From: an uncultured Spirochaetaceae bacterium
GTDB taxonomy: Bacteria; Spirochaetota; Spirochaetia; Sphaerochaetales; Sphaerochaetaceae
Reading direction: 5' to 3'
DNA: 64,000 nucleotides
Assembly (NCBI GenBank): GCA_944389075.1
Contig: CALXLA010000028.1
Span: 1 to 64,000 of the forward strand
Under the pieces are notes generated by a model. That model saw only the letters and a list, made by a program, of their open reading frames with translations, ran no database searches and was not told the DNA's origin. Positions 50,375-59,219 of the stretch are shown here, in pieces. Within the stretch, counting starts at the first letter, position 1. Every line of letters begins with the position of its first letter. The position numbers and the translations under genes were made by a program.

Positions 50375-52597
50375 CTATCTCTTGTTCTTCTTATTCCTTT
50401 CCTGACTCATCCGGAAGAAATCCGCAATAGTACCTCCGCTGAAGTCAGAAGATGAGAAGCTGTTCTGCCTTGGCCTTCTCTCATCATCGGAGCGCCTGTC
50501 CCTCTTATATGCATGCTTCGACTCCCTGACGACAACTGTCTTTGTCTCATAGACAGCCTTCGGCATGCTCACCTTGCTCTTCTTGCTGATCACGACCTTG
50601 ACCTTGCCATCAGGTGAATTGGAAATCTTCTTGACGGAAGAAGCTCCTGTATCGATTCTCACCTTGACTTCCTTCTCCTCATACTGGCATGAGAGCTTCT
50701 GGCAGATATAATGGACCGTTCCATCTGCATCTATGGCCTTCATCATATCCGAATTGCAATACGGGCATTTCTTCGATTCCTTGAACTTAGGCGAGAACAC
50801 CTTGTTGCTTCTGCTGACTTCACTGACAAGGTCTCCTGCCATCTTCTTGATATCTTTGATGAAGAGATCAGGATCTTCCTTCCCCTTTCCGATCTTATCG
50901 AGTCTTCCTTCCCAGATACCCGTAAGCTCAGGAGAACGCAGTATCTCAGGTGCAAGACGCACGACTTCCCTTCCTTTTGCTGTAGGAATGAAGTATTTGC
51001 CTTCCCTCTCAATGTATCTGTTCTGGACCAGCTTCTCGATCATATCAGCGCGCGTCGCAGGTGTTCCGAGGCCATTCCCAAGATTTGCCTTAAGCGCGCT
51101 GTCCTCAACAAAGCGGCCTGCATGTTCCATAGCAGAGAGAAGCGTCGCATCAGTATAGCGCTCAGGAGGGTTCGTCACATTCTTCCTTACCCTGACAGAC
51201 GAAAGCGTGACTTCATCTCCTTCATGCATGCGCATCAGGGCGAAGTTGTTGTCAGCATCATCCGCAAAGAGAGCCGCGCTCTTTATCCCTGCGCTCTCGG
51301 CAACCGACCTGTATCCTTTCCTTACCGGAATCGTAAGTCTTGTCTTGAAGATCCTGCCATCAACATCGATCTCGGCTGTGGTTGTCTTGTAGATATAATC
51401 CTCGCCGATCACCTCAAGGAACCTCAGAGCGATAAGCTGCCAGAGTTTCGCCTCATCTGTCGAGAGCTTATCAAGCTTGACAGGCTCTTCCGTCGGTATG
51501 ATCGCATGATGGTCCGAAACAAGGGCATCATTAACGAGTCTCGGGTTGTCGCTCCTGAATCCAGAGAGGAGATATTCATCGCACTGCCGTGAGAATATCG
51601 TACCGGAAATTGCTTTTATCCTTTCGGGAAGCGTCGGTACTATATCCTGGGAAATATATCTGGAATCCGTTCTCGGGTATGTGACTATCTTATGTACCTC
51701 ATACAGGCGCTGAAGTGTGTCGAGAGTTTCCTTTGCGGAGAAACCGAGCATTATGTTCGCATCCCTCTGCAGCTCCGTAAGGTCATAAGCCTGAGGTACT
51801 GGGTCAGATTTCTCCTCAGCTGTGAATGTCTTCACTATGCCTTTCTTATCTTTCCATGATGAGAACTCCTCGGCAAGCTTGTCATCTGTGAATCTCACTG
51901 TATTCGCTTCAGGATAGTATGAAGCAGAGAAAAGAGAGAAATCGCCACGGGCGGAATAGTAGTACTTTCCTTCGAATGCCTCTATCTCATCCTCCCTTTC
52001 CGTCATCAGCGCGAGTGTCGGCGTCTGTACCCTTCCTGCAGAAAGCTTTGCATCATAATGGCAGGTCAGCGCGCGTGTGACGTTCATGCCGACATACCAG
52101 TCCGCGGCAGCCCTGCATTCAGCTGCATGATAGAGATTGTCATATTCCTCTGCAGGACGGAGGGAAGCGAAGCCTTCCTTTATGGCCTTCTCAGTCTGCG
52201 ATGAGATCCAGAGCCTCTCGCACTTGCCTTTATAACCTGCGAGCTTGAGTATCCAGCGCGCTACAAGCTCGCCTTCCCTTCCTGCATCCGTGGCAATCAC
52301 GACAGAATCAATATCATTCCTCCCGAGAAGCGATGAGATGATATCGAACTGCTCATGGCTTTCCTCGATGACACTCTGGTCAAGATGCTCGGGAAGCATC
52401 GGCAGTGACTGCATTGACCACCGCTTATAGCTTTCCGAGTAATGCTGTGGCTCTGCAAGCTCGACAAGATGTCCGAGCGCCCATGTTACTATATATTCAG
52501 GGCCATCGATGTAGCCCTTTTCCCTGATTACGCTTCCAAGTGTACGTGCGATTTCGCGACCGACAGATGGTTTTTCAGCAATGACAAGTTTCTTCAT
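50375..52597 (-). CDS. topB: Type IA DNA topoisomerase (topoisomerase III)
   Basis: A 740-residue type IA topoisomerase. The Toprim domain starts KKLVIAEKPSVGREIARTLGS and includes VVIATDAGREGELVARWIL near residue 110. The active Tyr is in KIVTYPRTDSRYIS near 305 and GRVQTPTLALMTERE near 190 is conserved. The C-terminal part has one zinc-finger-like cluster (CPYCNSDM...CQKLSCQYE) and a basic tail. It relaxes and decatenates DNA. It is divergent from the MATE gene at 52646, with 48 bases between the starts. Confidence 0.93.
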   Translation of the reverse strand: MKKLVIAEKPSVGREIARTLGSVIREKGYIDGPEYIVTWALGHLVELAEPQHYSESYKRWSMQSLPMLPEHLDQSVIEESHEQFDIISSLLGRNDIDSVVIATDAGREGELVARWILKLAGYKGKCERLWISSQTEKAIKEGFASLRPAEEYDNLYHAAECRAAADWYVGMNVTRALTCHYDAKLSAGRVQTPTLALMTEREDEIEAFEGKYYYSARGDFSLFSASYYPEANTVRFTDDKLAEEFSSWKDKKGIVKTFTAEEKSDPVPQAYDLTELQRDANIMLGFSAKETLDTLQRLYEVHKIVTYPRTDSRYISQDIVPTLPERIKAISGTIFSRQCDEYLLSGFRSDNPRLVNDALVSDHHAIIPTEEPVKLDKLSTDEAKLWQLIALRFLEVIGEDYIYKTTTAEIDVDGRIFKTRLTIPVRKGYRSVAESAGIKSAALFADDADNNFALMRMHEGDEVTLSSVRVRKNVTNPPERYTDATLLSAMEHAGRFVEDSALKANLGNGLGTPATRADMIEKLVQNRYIEREGKYFIPTAKGREVVRLAPEILRSPELTGIWEGRLDKIGKGKEDPDLFIKDIKKMAGDLVSEVSRSNKVFSPKFKESKKCPYCNSDMMKAIDADGTVHYICQKLSCQYEEKEVKVRIDTGASSVKKISNSPDGKVKVVISKKSKVSMPKAVYETKTVVVRESKHAYKRDRRSDDERRPRQNSFSSSDFSGGTIADFFRMSQERNKKNKR

Positions 52598-52645
52598 ATG
52601 CCTGCGATGATACCAGAAAGATCGAAAACAGACTATGCTGTCTAT

Positions 52646-53971
52646 ATGAAAAGAACAGACCTCACAACTGGCCCTATTGCATCATCGCTTATGTTCTTTG
52701 CCCTTCCCCTTATCTTCGGGAACATGCTGCAGACGCTGTACAATGCAGCTGATTCGATAATAGTCGGACGCTTCATCGGTCCGGATGCGCTGGCCTCCGT
52801 AGGCTCCGCATATTCCCTCATGACATTCCTGACATCGATCATGATAGGGCTTGCGATGGGCTCCGGGATATCATTCTCATACCTTTACGCTGGCAATAAA
52901 CTGAAAATGCTGAGAAGGGCGCTCGCGCTCTCTTTTGCGTTCATCGCAGCAGTCACTGTCTTGATAACGGTCATCCCAATCATTTTCATTGATTCCATAC
53001 TCCGCTTCCTCTCTGTCCCGGAAAGCCTCATTCCGATGATGAAGGATTACCTGAAATACATATTTCCAGGTCTCCCTGCCCTCTTCCTCTATAACTTCTT
53101 CTCATCTGCGGAAAGAGCGATAGGCGACTCAAAGGTTCCTCTCATCTTCATGGCACTTTCCGCTGTCATGAACATAGTCCTCGATCTTCTGTTCGTAGCT
53201 GTTTTCGATTATGGGGTCGCAGGAGCCGCAATAGCGACGCTTGTATCACAGATTGCGGCGGGTGCCGGCATCACTCTGTATACCCTACTGAAAACACCGA
53301 TCCTGCGATTCTCCGCAAAAGACCTGTATCCAGACAAGAACCTTGCGAAGGAAATTGGTTCCCTTTCAGTCCTCACGGCCATGCAGCAGTCGGTAATGAA
53401 CTTCGGCATACTGATGGTACAGGGAATAGTCAACTCATTCGGTCCGGCTGTAATGGCGGCATTCGCGGCTGGCGTGAAGATCGACAGCATCGCATATATG
53501 CCGCTCCAGGAATTCGGCAATGCATTCGGCACATTCGTAAGTCAGAATATGGCCACGGATAAGGAAAGAGTCAGGAAAGGAGTAAGGACAGCATTCCTGA
53601 TTGCAACAGCTTTTGCCATCGTAATCTCACTTGTCATATTCCTCTTGCCTGATTTATTCATGATGATCTTCGTGAATCCATCGGAAACCGGGATAATATC
53701 AATTGGAAGATCGTATCTGCGTATAGAAGGCGCATTCTACATACTCATCGGATATCTCTTCCTCTTCTATGCGATATTCAGGGGCCTCAAGATGCCTGCC
53801 ATCTCACTGTTGCTTACCATAATAAGCCTGGGGCTCAGAGTGCTTCTGGCATATTTCCTCTCAAAGGCAATCGGTCCTGCCGGAATCTGGATAAGCATCC
53901 CCATCGGCTGGCTCTTTGCGGATATCACAGGATGGATCCTATATAGAAGGGAAAAGAGAATGATGGCATAG
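52646..53971 (+). CDS. MATE family efflux transporter
   Basis: A 441-residue, 12-segment MATE protein. MKRTDLTTGPIASSLMFFALPLIFGNMLQTLYNAADSIIVGRFIG is the start and AVFDYGVAGAAIATLVSQIAAG the central repeat. The ATG at 52646 is preferred; a longer frame would run back to 52442 opposite topB. TATGCT lies six bases before it and no Shine-Dalgarno is present. Downstream it is followed by the ferredoxin gene after 130 bases. Confidence 0.9.
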   Translation: MKRTDLTTGPIASSLMFFALPLIFGNMLQTLYNAADSIIVGRFIGPDALASVGSAYSLMTFLTSIMIGLAMGSGISFSYLYAGNKLKMLRRALALSFAFIAAVTVLITVIPIIFIDSILRFLSVPESLIPMMKDYLKYIFPGLPALFLYNFFSSAERAIGDSKVPLIFMALSAVMNIVLDLLFVAVFDYGVAGAAIATLVSQIAAGAGITLYTLLKTPILRFSAKDLYPDKNLAKEIGSLSVLTAMQQSVMNFGILMVQGIVNSFGPAVMAAFAAGVKIDSIAYMPLQEFGNAFGTFVSQNMATDKERVRKGVRTAFLIATAFAIVISLVIFLLPDLFMMIFVNPSETGIISIGRSYLRIEGAFYILIGYLFLFYAIFRGLKMPAISLLLTIISLGLRVLLAYFLSKAIGPAGIWISIPIGWLFADITGWILYRREKRMMA

Positions 53972-54028
53972 TTACCATGTGCTAACCGATTCTTGTGCAA
54001 ACTTTCGCTCATTCGGACCTCAATCAGA

Positions 54029-54057
54029 TTGACTTAGGAATGGACTTGAGCTTAAAT
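54029..54057 (+). promoter_or_regulatory. Ferredoxin promoter
   Basis: TTGACT (54029-54034), 17-base spacer, TTAAAT (54052-54057); transcription should begin about 54064, giving a leader of about 40 bases before the ATG at 54103. Confidence 0.55.
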
Positions 54058-54102
54058 TAATTGTAGAAAATCAAAGCTGCTTCAGCGGCGAAGGAGTTAA
54101 CT

Positions 54103-54270
54103 ATGGCTTACAAGATTACTGATACATGCATCGCATGCGGAACATGTGCAGGTGAGTGCCCAGTCAGCGCAATCAGCGAGGGCGATATCTACTCAATCGA
54201 TCCTGATACATGCATCAGCTGCGGAACATGCGCAAGCGTTTGCCCACAGGGTGCAATCGTCGAGGAGTAA
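54103..54270 (+). CDS. 2[4Fe-4S] ferredoxin
   Basis: A 55-residue clostridial-type ferredoxin. Two C-x2-C-x2-C-x3-C-P motifs are visible: TCIACGTCAGECP and TCISCGTCASVCP, in a nearly symmetric repeat, with acidic ends. AAGGAG at 54091-54096 gives a well-spaced start. It is an electron carrier for anaerobic enzymes such as pyruvate:ferredoxin oxidoreductase and might serve the AOR-like protein. It is monocistronic, with its own promoter and terminator. Confidence 0.95.
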   Translation: MAYKITDTCIACGTCAGECPVSAISEGDIYSIDPDTCISCGTCASVCPQGAIVEE

Positions 54271-54289
54271 GATAGACTCTTCTCCACTG

Positions 54290-54320
54290 AGGCCGCAACC
54301 GGAAGCGGCCTTTCTTTATT
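54290..54320 (+). terminator. Ferredoxin terminator
   Basis: AGGCCGC (54290-54296) pairs with GCGGCCT (54305-54311) around an eight-base loop, followed by TTTCTTTATT. Confidence 0.85.
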
Positions 54321-54321
54321 T

Positions 54322-55007
54322 ATGACTGTTTTTGTCCGTGCCGATAAATCAGGCGTATTCGATCCAGTGCACAATGATTTCCTTATCTTTGCAGGATTGA
54401 TATTTCTTGATGCTCGGGAAATGGAGCTGACATCAAGACGATATCTTTCGATGGAAAAGAAACTAAGAAAGAAAAAAGGAAATATAAGACCTTGCCTGAA
54501 CTCAAGGCGACTTTGCTGGATCATGAGGATAGGAGAACGTTATTCAGAGTAACGGAATCATGTTCTCGCTTCTGTGTCATAGTAAAGCTGTCTCATCTCG
54601 ACAGCAAGTCTGTATTTGCTGACAAGAAAAGCAAGCAAAGATATCTGGACTATGCGTTCAAGAGAGGGCTGAAGCATGCAATCACCTGCATGGTTGAAAG
54701 AGGAAGCATCTTCTAAGAGGATCCTGCGCAGTTCAGCATTCTGCTTGACGAAAGAACGAGGACTGTATGACTTAGAGGAAAGCATATACTGGGAAATGAG
54801 AGGGGAAATCAGGAATATCCATTCAAGAGCCTTTCCTGCGGCTTTGCCGAACACTCAGAGAGTCATAATCAAATATGGCAATTCAGCAAGAGCCTCTTCT
54901 CAGATGTGCTGGCAAACAGAATACTGCATGAATGCAGGCATGTGAGCATGGAGAATATCAGGAATCCAAATCTATTCGTACTCAGATTGCCTGATACTTA
55001 TAGATGA
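54322..55007 (+). pseudogene. DUF3800 protein, degenerate
   Basis: Several frames of one former gene lie here. The first (from 54322) reads VFVRADKSGVFDPVHNDFLIFAGLIFLDAREMELTSRRYL, then a frameshift near 54480 leads to LPELKATLLDHEDRRTLFRVTESCSRFCVIV and KKSKQRYLDYAFKRGLKHAITCM, another lesion near 54715, then FSILLDERTRTV, a stop, and finally DVLANRILHECRH. This matches the DUF3800 layout, a family resembling an RNase H-like nuclease fold: an N-terminal D-x-S-G and a C-terminal D-x-x-A-N. At least two frameshifts and an in-frame TGA make it a pseudogene. Confidence 0.7.
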
Positions 55008-55072
55008 TGTGACGAATTAATAAAGCAAGGGAATTTCAATAAATCACGTTTCTGAATTCTCTCAAAGAAGCG

Positions 55073-55276
55073 CTACAGGAGATAATAGAGATTTTCAGGA
55101 TAGATCTTCCTGAGCTTCATACCCTGCATGATTCCGAGTCTGTCATGATTTCCAATTGAAATTGATGGGGATATCAGGATAGTTCCATCATCTTCAAATG
55201 AAATCAGATATCTGTCAAATAGCTTGCTGATTAACCCCAATACATCATAGTTTTCAGGAATAATCAGTTCTTGCCA
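55073..55276 (-). pseudogene. HNH endonuclease 3' remnant
   Basis: A minus-strand frame of about 67 codons, ending at TAG (55073-55075), reads NYDVLGLISKLFDRYLISFEDDGTILISPSISIGNHDRLGIMQGMKLRKI. This matches the C-terminal block of HNH restriction-type endonucleases (PF13391), whose typical text is L-F-D-x-x-L-I-S-F-x-D-D-G-x-I-L-I-S. It is preceded by a TAG and the HNH core is missing, so only the tail remains. Confidence 0.55.
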
Positions 55277-55326
55277 CTATGGCTTTTGGAGACATATGCA
55301 CTTAGAATTCTAAGCAGGAGGCTGCA

Positions 55327-55737
55327 ATGGTATTCTGGATATGGATTGCGTGTGCATTGGTTTTCGCGGCACTGGAGGTGTTCACACCCGGCTTCATAAT
55401 GTGCGCATTCTCTGCAGGATGCATCACTGCAGCTGTCGGAGCAGCTTTTTCGCTTCAGTTCATCTGGCAGCTTGTGTTTTTCGCTGCAGGGCTTGTTGCG
55501 GGCTTCTTCGTCATCAGGCCTCTTCTCCAGAGAAGAAAGGCCGGGACTCCTTCGAACACGGACAGACTCATAGGGATGAAGGCGTTTGTCGAGGAAGATA
55601 TCCCTGCAGGCGGGAAAGGCTATGTGAGAATAGATGGGGTGAAATGGCTCGCATCATCTCAGTCTCCTGTTGCTTCAGGGAAGACAATCATCGTCAAGGG
55701 AATAGATGGAACGACTCTCATAGTCGAGGAGGAATAG
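55327..55737 (+). CDS. NfeD family protein
   Basis: A 136-residue membrane protein: two or three hydrophobic segments (residues 1-65) and an OB-fold beta domain (about 70-136) with GMKAFVEEDIPAGGKGYVRIDGVKWLASS. This is the short NfeD1b/YbbK-partner form lacking the protease domain. AGGAGG lies six bases before the ATG. It is followed directly by the SPFH gene, the usual pair; together they form membrane microdomains. Confidence 0.92.
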   Translation: MVFWIWIACALVFAALEVFTPGFIMCAFSAGCITAAVGAAFSLQFIWQLVFFAAGLVAGFFVIRPLLQRRKAGTPSNTDRLIGMKAFVEEDIPAGGKGYVRIDGVKWLASSQSPVASGKTIIVKGIDGTTLIVEEE

Positions 55738-55738
55738 G

Positions 55739-56713
55739 ATGATTTACGCAACAGCTGTCATAATAATCGCAATCATAGTAATCGCATTCGTGCTTGCTAA
55801 AAGCATAAGGATAGTGCCTCAGGCAATGACAATGGTCATCGAGAGACTCGGCAAGTACCATAAGACACTCAGAAGCGGCATCAATTTCATACTTCCGTTC
55901 TTCGACAGGCCAAGAAGCGTCATCTGGGATTTTCCTGTAAGCGACAGCGAGAAGACAAAAAGAAAGTCTGTCTGGATAGATCTCAGGGAGCAGGTATATG
56001 ACTATCCTAAGCAGTCAGTGATCACAAAGGACAATGTCTCGATAGCAATCGATGCCCTGCTCTATTTCCAGATCACGGATCCGATGAAATCGGTATATGA
56101 GGTTGCGAACCTGACAAAGGCAATAGAGATGCTGACTCAGACTACTCTCCGCAATGTCGTCGGGAAGCTGACGCTCGATGAATGCCTTGTGTCCCGTGAT
56201 GATATCAATGCGGAGCTGTGCAGGATCCTTGATGAGGCTACGGATAAATGGGGTGTCAAGGTAAACAGAGTCGAAATCAAGGACATCGAGGTTCCTGAAT
56301 CGATAAGGATCCAGATGGAAAAGCAGATGACCGCAGAGCGTGAGAAGCGTGCGGCAATACTGACCGCAGAAGGCGAAAAGCAGTCAAAGATACTTGAGGC
56401 GGAGGGCTTTGAGGAATCAGAGGTGAAGAAGGCAACCGGAGAGAAGGATGCTGCCATCCTCAGGGCAGAAGGCATTGCAGAATCCACGAGGCTTAAAGCT
56501 GAAGCAGAGGCAAAGGCAATCGAGAGCATAAAGAATGCATTCGGAAATGACAGCAACTATGCGGAATACCTCAGGGCAATAAGATACATAGACACACTGA
56601 AAGATGTCTTTGCCGGCAAGGACACGAAGACGATCTTCATGCCATACGAGACGGAGAAAGCCATCGGGAGCATGGGAGTCCTTGCGGAGATCCTCAGGGA
56701 AAAGGGTGTTTGA
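55739..56713 (+). CDS. SPFH/Band 7 family protein (QmcA/paraslipin type)
   Basis: A 324-residue protein: one N-terminal membrane anchor (IYATAVIIIAIIVIAFVLAK), the SPFH domain with IVPQAMTMVIERLGKYHKTLRSGINFILPFFDRPR near residue 23-58, and a long coiled-coil tail rich in Ala, Glu and Lys (KQMTAEREKRAAILTAEGEKQSKILEAEGFEESE). The IRYIDTLKDVFAGKDTKTIFMP end is family-typical. It follows nfeD by one base and acts as its partner in membrane organisation. Confidence 0.93.
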   Translation: MIYATAVIIIAIIVIAFVLAKSIRIVPQAMTMVIERLGKYHKTLRSGINFILPFFDRPRSVIWDFPVSDSEKTKRKSVWIDLREQVYDYPKQSVITKDNVSIAIDALLYFQITDPMKSVYEVANLTKAIEMLTQTTLRNVVGKLTLDECLVSRDDINAELCRILDEATDKWGVKVNRVEIKDIEVPESIRIQMEKQMTAEREKRAAILTAEGEKQSKILEAEGFEESEVKKATGEKDAAILRAEGIAESTRLKAEAEAKAIESIKNAFGNDSNYAEYLRAIRYIDTLKDVFAGKDTKTIFMPYETEKAIGSMGVLAEILREKGV

Positions 56714-56744
56714 TTGAAGCCGTCTCTCTGCTACAATCACATGT

Positions 56745-58160
56745 ATGTATGAGCCGCCTTCAGTAATCGCACGCACGCTCACGGTAAGTGAGGCAAACAG
56801 GGTAATCCACGATATCGTATCGGAATTCTTCTGCGCGCTCTCGATCGAAGGCGAGATATCAGGCTACAGGCCTTCACAGTCAAAGCACTGGTACTTCACG
56901 CTCAAGGACTCAGCGGCGGCTATCGACTGCGCTGTTTTCAGAAGTATGCAGTACGGCATGGATGAGCCTAGGAATGGCGACCTTGTCATAGCAAAGGGAA
57001 CACTCTCCTATTATGAGAAGACAGGCAAGCTGTCATTCGTGATATCCTCGATGAGGAAAAAAGGCGATGGGGAGCTCCAGGCGCTCATAGAGAAAAGAAA
57101 GGATTACTACAGGAGCCTCGGCTGGTTCGATGAGGAGAACAAGAAGCCGATACCTGATGAGATATCAGTGCTTGGTGTCGTGACAAGCCGCACAGGTGCC
57201 GCTATCCGCGATATCCTGAACATAGTCAGAAGAAGAGCTCCAGGGCTTAAGGTCCTTCTCTTTCCCGCGACTGTACAGGGAGACGGGGCTGCCGAGGAAA
57301 TCGCAATGCGTATAAGACAGGCGAATGCCTTCTCGGCCTGTGATGTCCTCATAGTCGGAAGAGGCGGAGGAAGCGCGGAGGATCTCGCATGCTTCTCAGA
57401 GCCTGCGGTGATCGAAGCGATACATGAATCCGAAATACCTGTAATATCGGCAGTAGGACACGAGATCGATCATCCTATCTCCGACAATGTCGCGGACAGG
57501 CGCGCGCCTACCCCTTCAGCTGCTGCGGAGATTGTCACGGAAACGATCTTCACGAGAAGCACACGTCTGAAGAGCACGCTCTATGCCCTGAACACTGAAA
57601 TGGACAGGATAATCTCAGACAGGAGACGCAGGCTCGATGCCGCAATCCACGCATCGGAGAACTTCGAGAAACGTCTTCTCCGTGCAGCGAATTCAATACC
57701 GAAGATCGATGAATACGGAAGGATGCTCCTGCTGAGAATTGCGAATGCCGCTTCAAGGCTCGGCTATGCAGAAGACAGGATAGCTTCCTTCTTCAGCGCG
57801 AAAGCGGAGAATGCTGAGAAAAGGATAAGGGAAAGCCTCAGCGTATCATCTTCAAGCCTTGCCATGAATATCGGGAGGCGCTCAGAACGTATAGCGAAAG
57901 CCGTAAGTACTGTCAGTGCAGGATACAAGGCAAAAGAAGATAATGCATCCTACAGGCTCTCTGCTGCAATGAGGGAGATAGAGGCACTGTCGCCTCTTGC
58001 GATCCTGAAGCGCGGATACTCAATCACAGAGAAGGAAGATGGCACTATCATAAGGAAAGCAGGTGACATATCTCCTGGAGATAAACTGAAAACAAGACTG
58101 AATGACGGAGAGATCATCTCTGTCGCGGAGGATATCAATGAGCTTCGAAAGCGATCTTAA
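56745..58160 (+). CDS. xseA: Exodeoxyribonuclease VII large subunit
   Basis: A 471-residue nuclease subunit: OB-fold N-terminal domain with EGEISGYRPSQSKHWYFTLKDSAAAIDCAVFRS, the catalytic part with VVTSRTGAAIRDILNIVRRRAPGLKVLLFPATVQG, VGRGGGSAEDLACFSEPAVIEAI and SAVGHEIDHPISDNVADRRAPTPSAAAE, then a long coiled-coil domain (about 290-440). TACAAT lies seven bases before the ATG and there is no Shine-Dalgarno. It degrades single-stranded DNA with the small subunit that follows. Confidence 0.94.
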   Translation: MYEPPSVIARTLTVSEANRVIHDIVSEFFCALSIEGEISGYRPSQSKHWYFTLKDSAAAIDCAVFRSMQYGMDEPRNGDLVIAKGTLSYYEKTGKLSFVISSMRKKGDGELQALIEKRKDYYRSLGWFDEENKKPIPDEISVLGVVTSRTGAAIRDILNIVRRRAPGLKVLLFPATVQGDGAAEEIAMRIRQANAFSACDVLIVGRGGGSAEDLACFSEPAVIEAIHESEIPVISAVGHEIDHPISDNVADRRAPTPSAAAEIVTETIFTRSTRLKSTLYALNTEMDRIISDRRRRLDAAIHASENFEKRLLRAANSIPKIDEYGRMLLLRIANAASRLGYAEDRIASFFSAKAENAEKRIRESLSVSSSSLAMNIGRRSERIAKAVSTVSAGYKAKEDNASYRLSAAMREIEALSPLAILKRGYSITEKEDGTIIRKAGDISPGDKLKTRLNDGEIISVAEDINELRKRS

Positions 58161-58365
58161 GAGAATGGAGGAGATTGCGGATCTCCTGAAGAACGAGAAC
58201 ACAGGGCTTGAAAAGGCTATCAAGCTGTACCAGGAAGCGAATGAGCTTGGGAAGAAGCTTTCCAAGACTCTCAGCGATATCCAGAAGCAGGCTGAGGTCG
58301 TGATCTCATCAGATGAGAATGTCCTTGAGACAGAAGAGCTTGAGGAGGAGGACGACAAGGTATGA
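58138..58365 (+). CDS. xseB: Exodeoxyribonuclease VII small subunit
   Basis: A 75-residue helical protein. The start at 58138 is fixed by GGAGG just before it; an in-frame codon at 58102 lies well inside xseA. SFESDLKRMEEIADLLKNENTGLEKAIKLYQEANELGKKLSKTLSDIQKQAE is the family core, and the C-terminus is acidic (ETEELEEEDDKV). It overlaps xseA by 23 bases and its stop overlaps the purU start (ATGA). It assembles with XseA. Confidence 0.93.
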   Translation: MSFESDLKRMEEIADLLKNENTGLEKAIKLYQEANELGKKLSKTLSDIQKQAEVVISSDENVLETEELEEEDDKV

Positions 58366-59219
58366 TCAAGGCAATATTCCTGATGCAGGCTGATGACAGC
58401 AAGGGCCTCCTTGCATCTGCCGTCGACTTCTTCTATGGCAAAGGCTTCAACATTCTGCACTGCCAGCAGCATACAGACAGCTATGAGAAGCGGTTCTTCA
58501 TGCGCATAGAGCTGGATGCCGAGGATATGACAATGACACGCAAGGAACTTGAGGATGAATTCGGGACACTTGCGGACCGCCTCGGATTCGACTGGTCATG
58601 CCACTGGTCTGACTACAAGATGCGTGTCGCGATTCTCGTGTCCAAGACAAGTCACTGTCTCTATGACCTTATATCACGTCAGCTTGAGGGAGAGCTTAAC
58701 TGCGAGATTCCGCTTATAATCTCGAACCATCCTGACATGGAGCGCGTCGCAAACCAGTTCAGGATCCCCTACTACTACTTCCCTATCGGTGATGACAAGG
58801 CAAAGCAGGAAGGAAAGATCAGGGATCTGCTGAAGCGTTTCGATATCGACCTGGTGGTGCTCGCACGCTATATGCAGATACTCTCACCTGAGTTCACATC
58901 TGAATGGAAGGAAAGGATCATCAACATCCACCATGCATTCCTTCCGGCATTCCAGGGAGCCAATCCATATCTCAGGGCATATCAGAGAGGCGTGAAGATG
59001 ATCGGGGCGACTGCGCATTATGCATCCGAGGATCTGGATCAGGGACCAATCATCGAGCAGGATGTCGTGAGAGTCAATCATGAGCTAACACCGAATGGAC
59101 TCAAGGAAGTCGGCAAAGACTGCGAGCGCCGCGTTCTTGCCAATGCCGTTAAGGCACATCTGGAACATAGGATAATCGTCTATAAGAACAGGACAATAGT
59201 ATTCACGGTCGAACGCTAG
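58362..59219 (+). CDS. purU: Formyltetrahydrofolate deformylase
   Basis: A 285-residue enzyme: an N-terminal ACT domain (residues 1-85, MIKAIFLMQADDSKGLLASAVDFFYGKGFNILHCQQHTD) and a formyltransferase-like domain with RVAILVSKTSHCLYDLI, CEIPLIISNHPDMERVANQF and the catalytic block RIINIHHAFLPAFQGANPYLRAYQRGVKMIGATAHYASEDLDQGPIIEQDV, with His, Asn and Asp present. It releases formate from 10-formyl-THF for purine synthesis and one-carbon balance. ATGA overlap with xseB. Confidence 0.94.
   Translation: MIKAIFLMQADDSKGLLASAVDFFYGKGFNILHCQQHTDSYEKRFFMRIELDAEDMTMTRKELEDEFGTLADRLGFDWSCHWSDYKMRVAILVSKTSHCLYDLISRQLEGELNCEIPLIISNHPDMERVANQFRIPYYYFPIGDDKAKQEGKIRDLLKRFDIDLVVLARYMQILSPEFTSEWKERIINIHHAFLPAFQGANPYLRAYQRGVKMIGATAHYASEDLDQGPIIEQDVVRVNHELTPNGLKEVGKDCERRVLANAVKAHLEHRIIVYKNRTIVFTVER

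Noticed and set aside
50711-51592. Plus-strand open frame of 293 codons
   Set aside because: Antisense to the topoisomerase active-site region; composition is Cys- and Arg-rich with no fold pattern.
52442-52645. N-terminal extension of the MATE protein
   Set aside because: It overlaps the topB start on the other strand and does not resemble MATE proteins.
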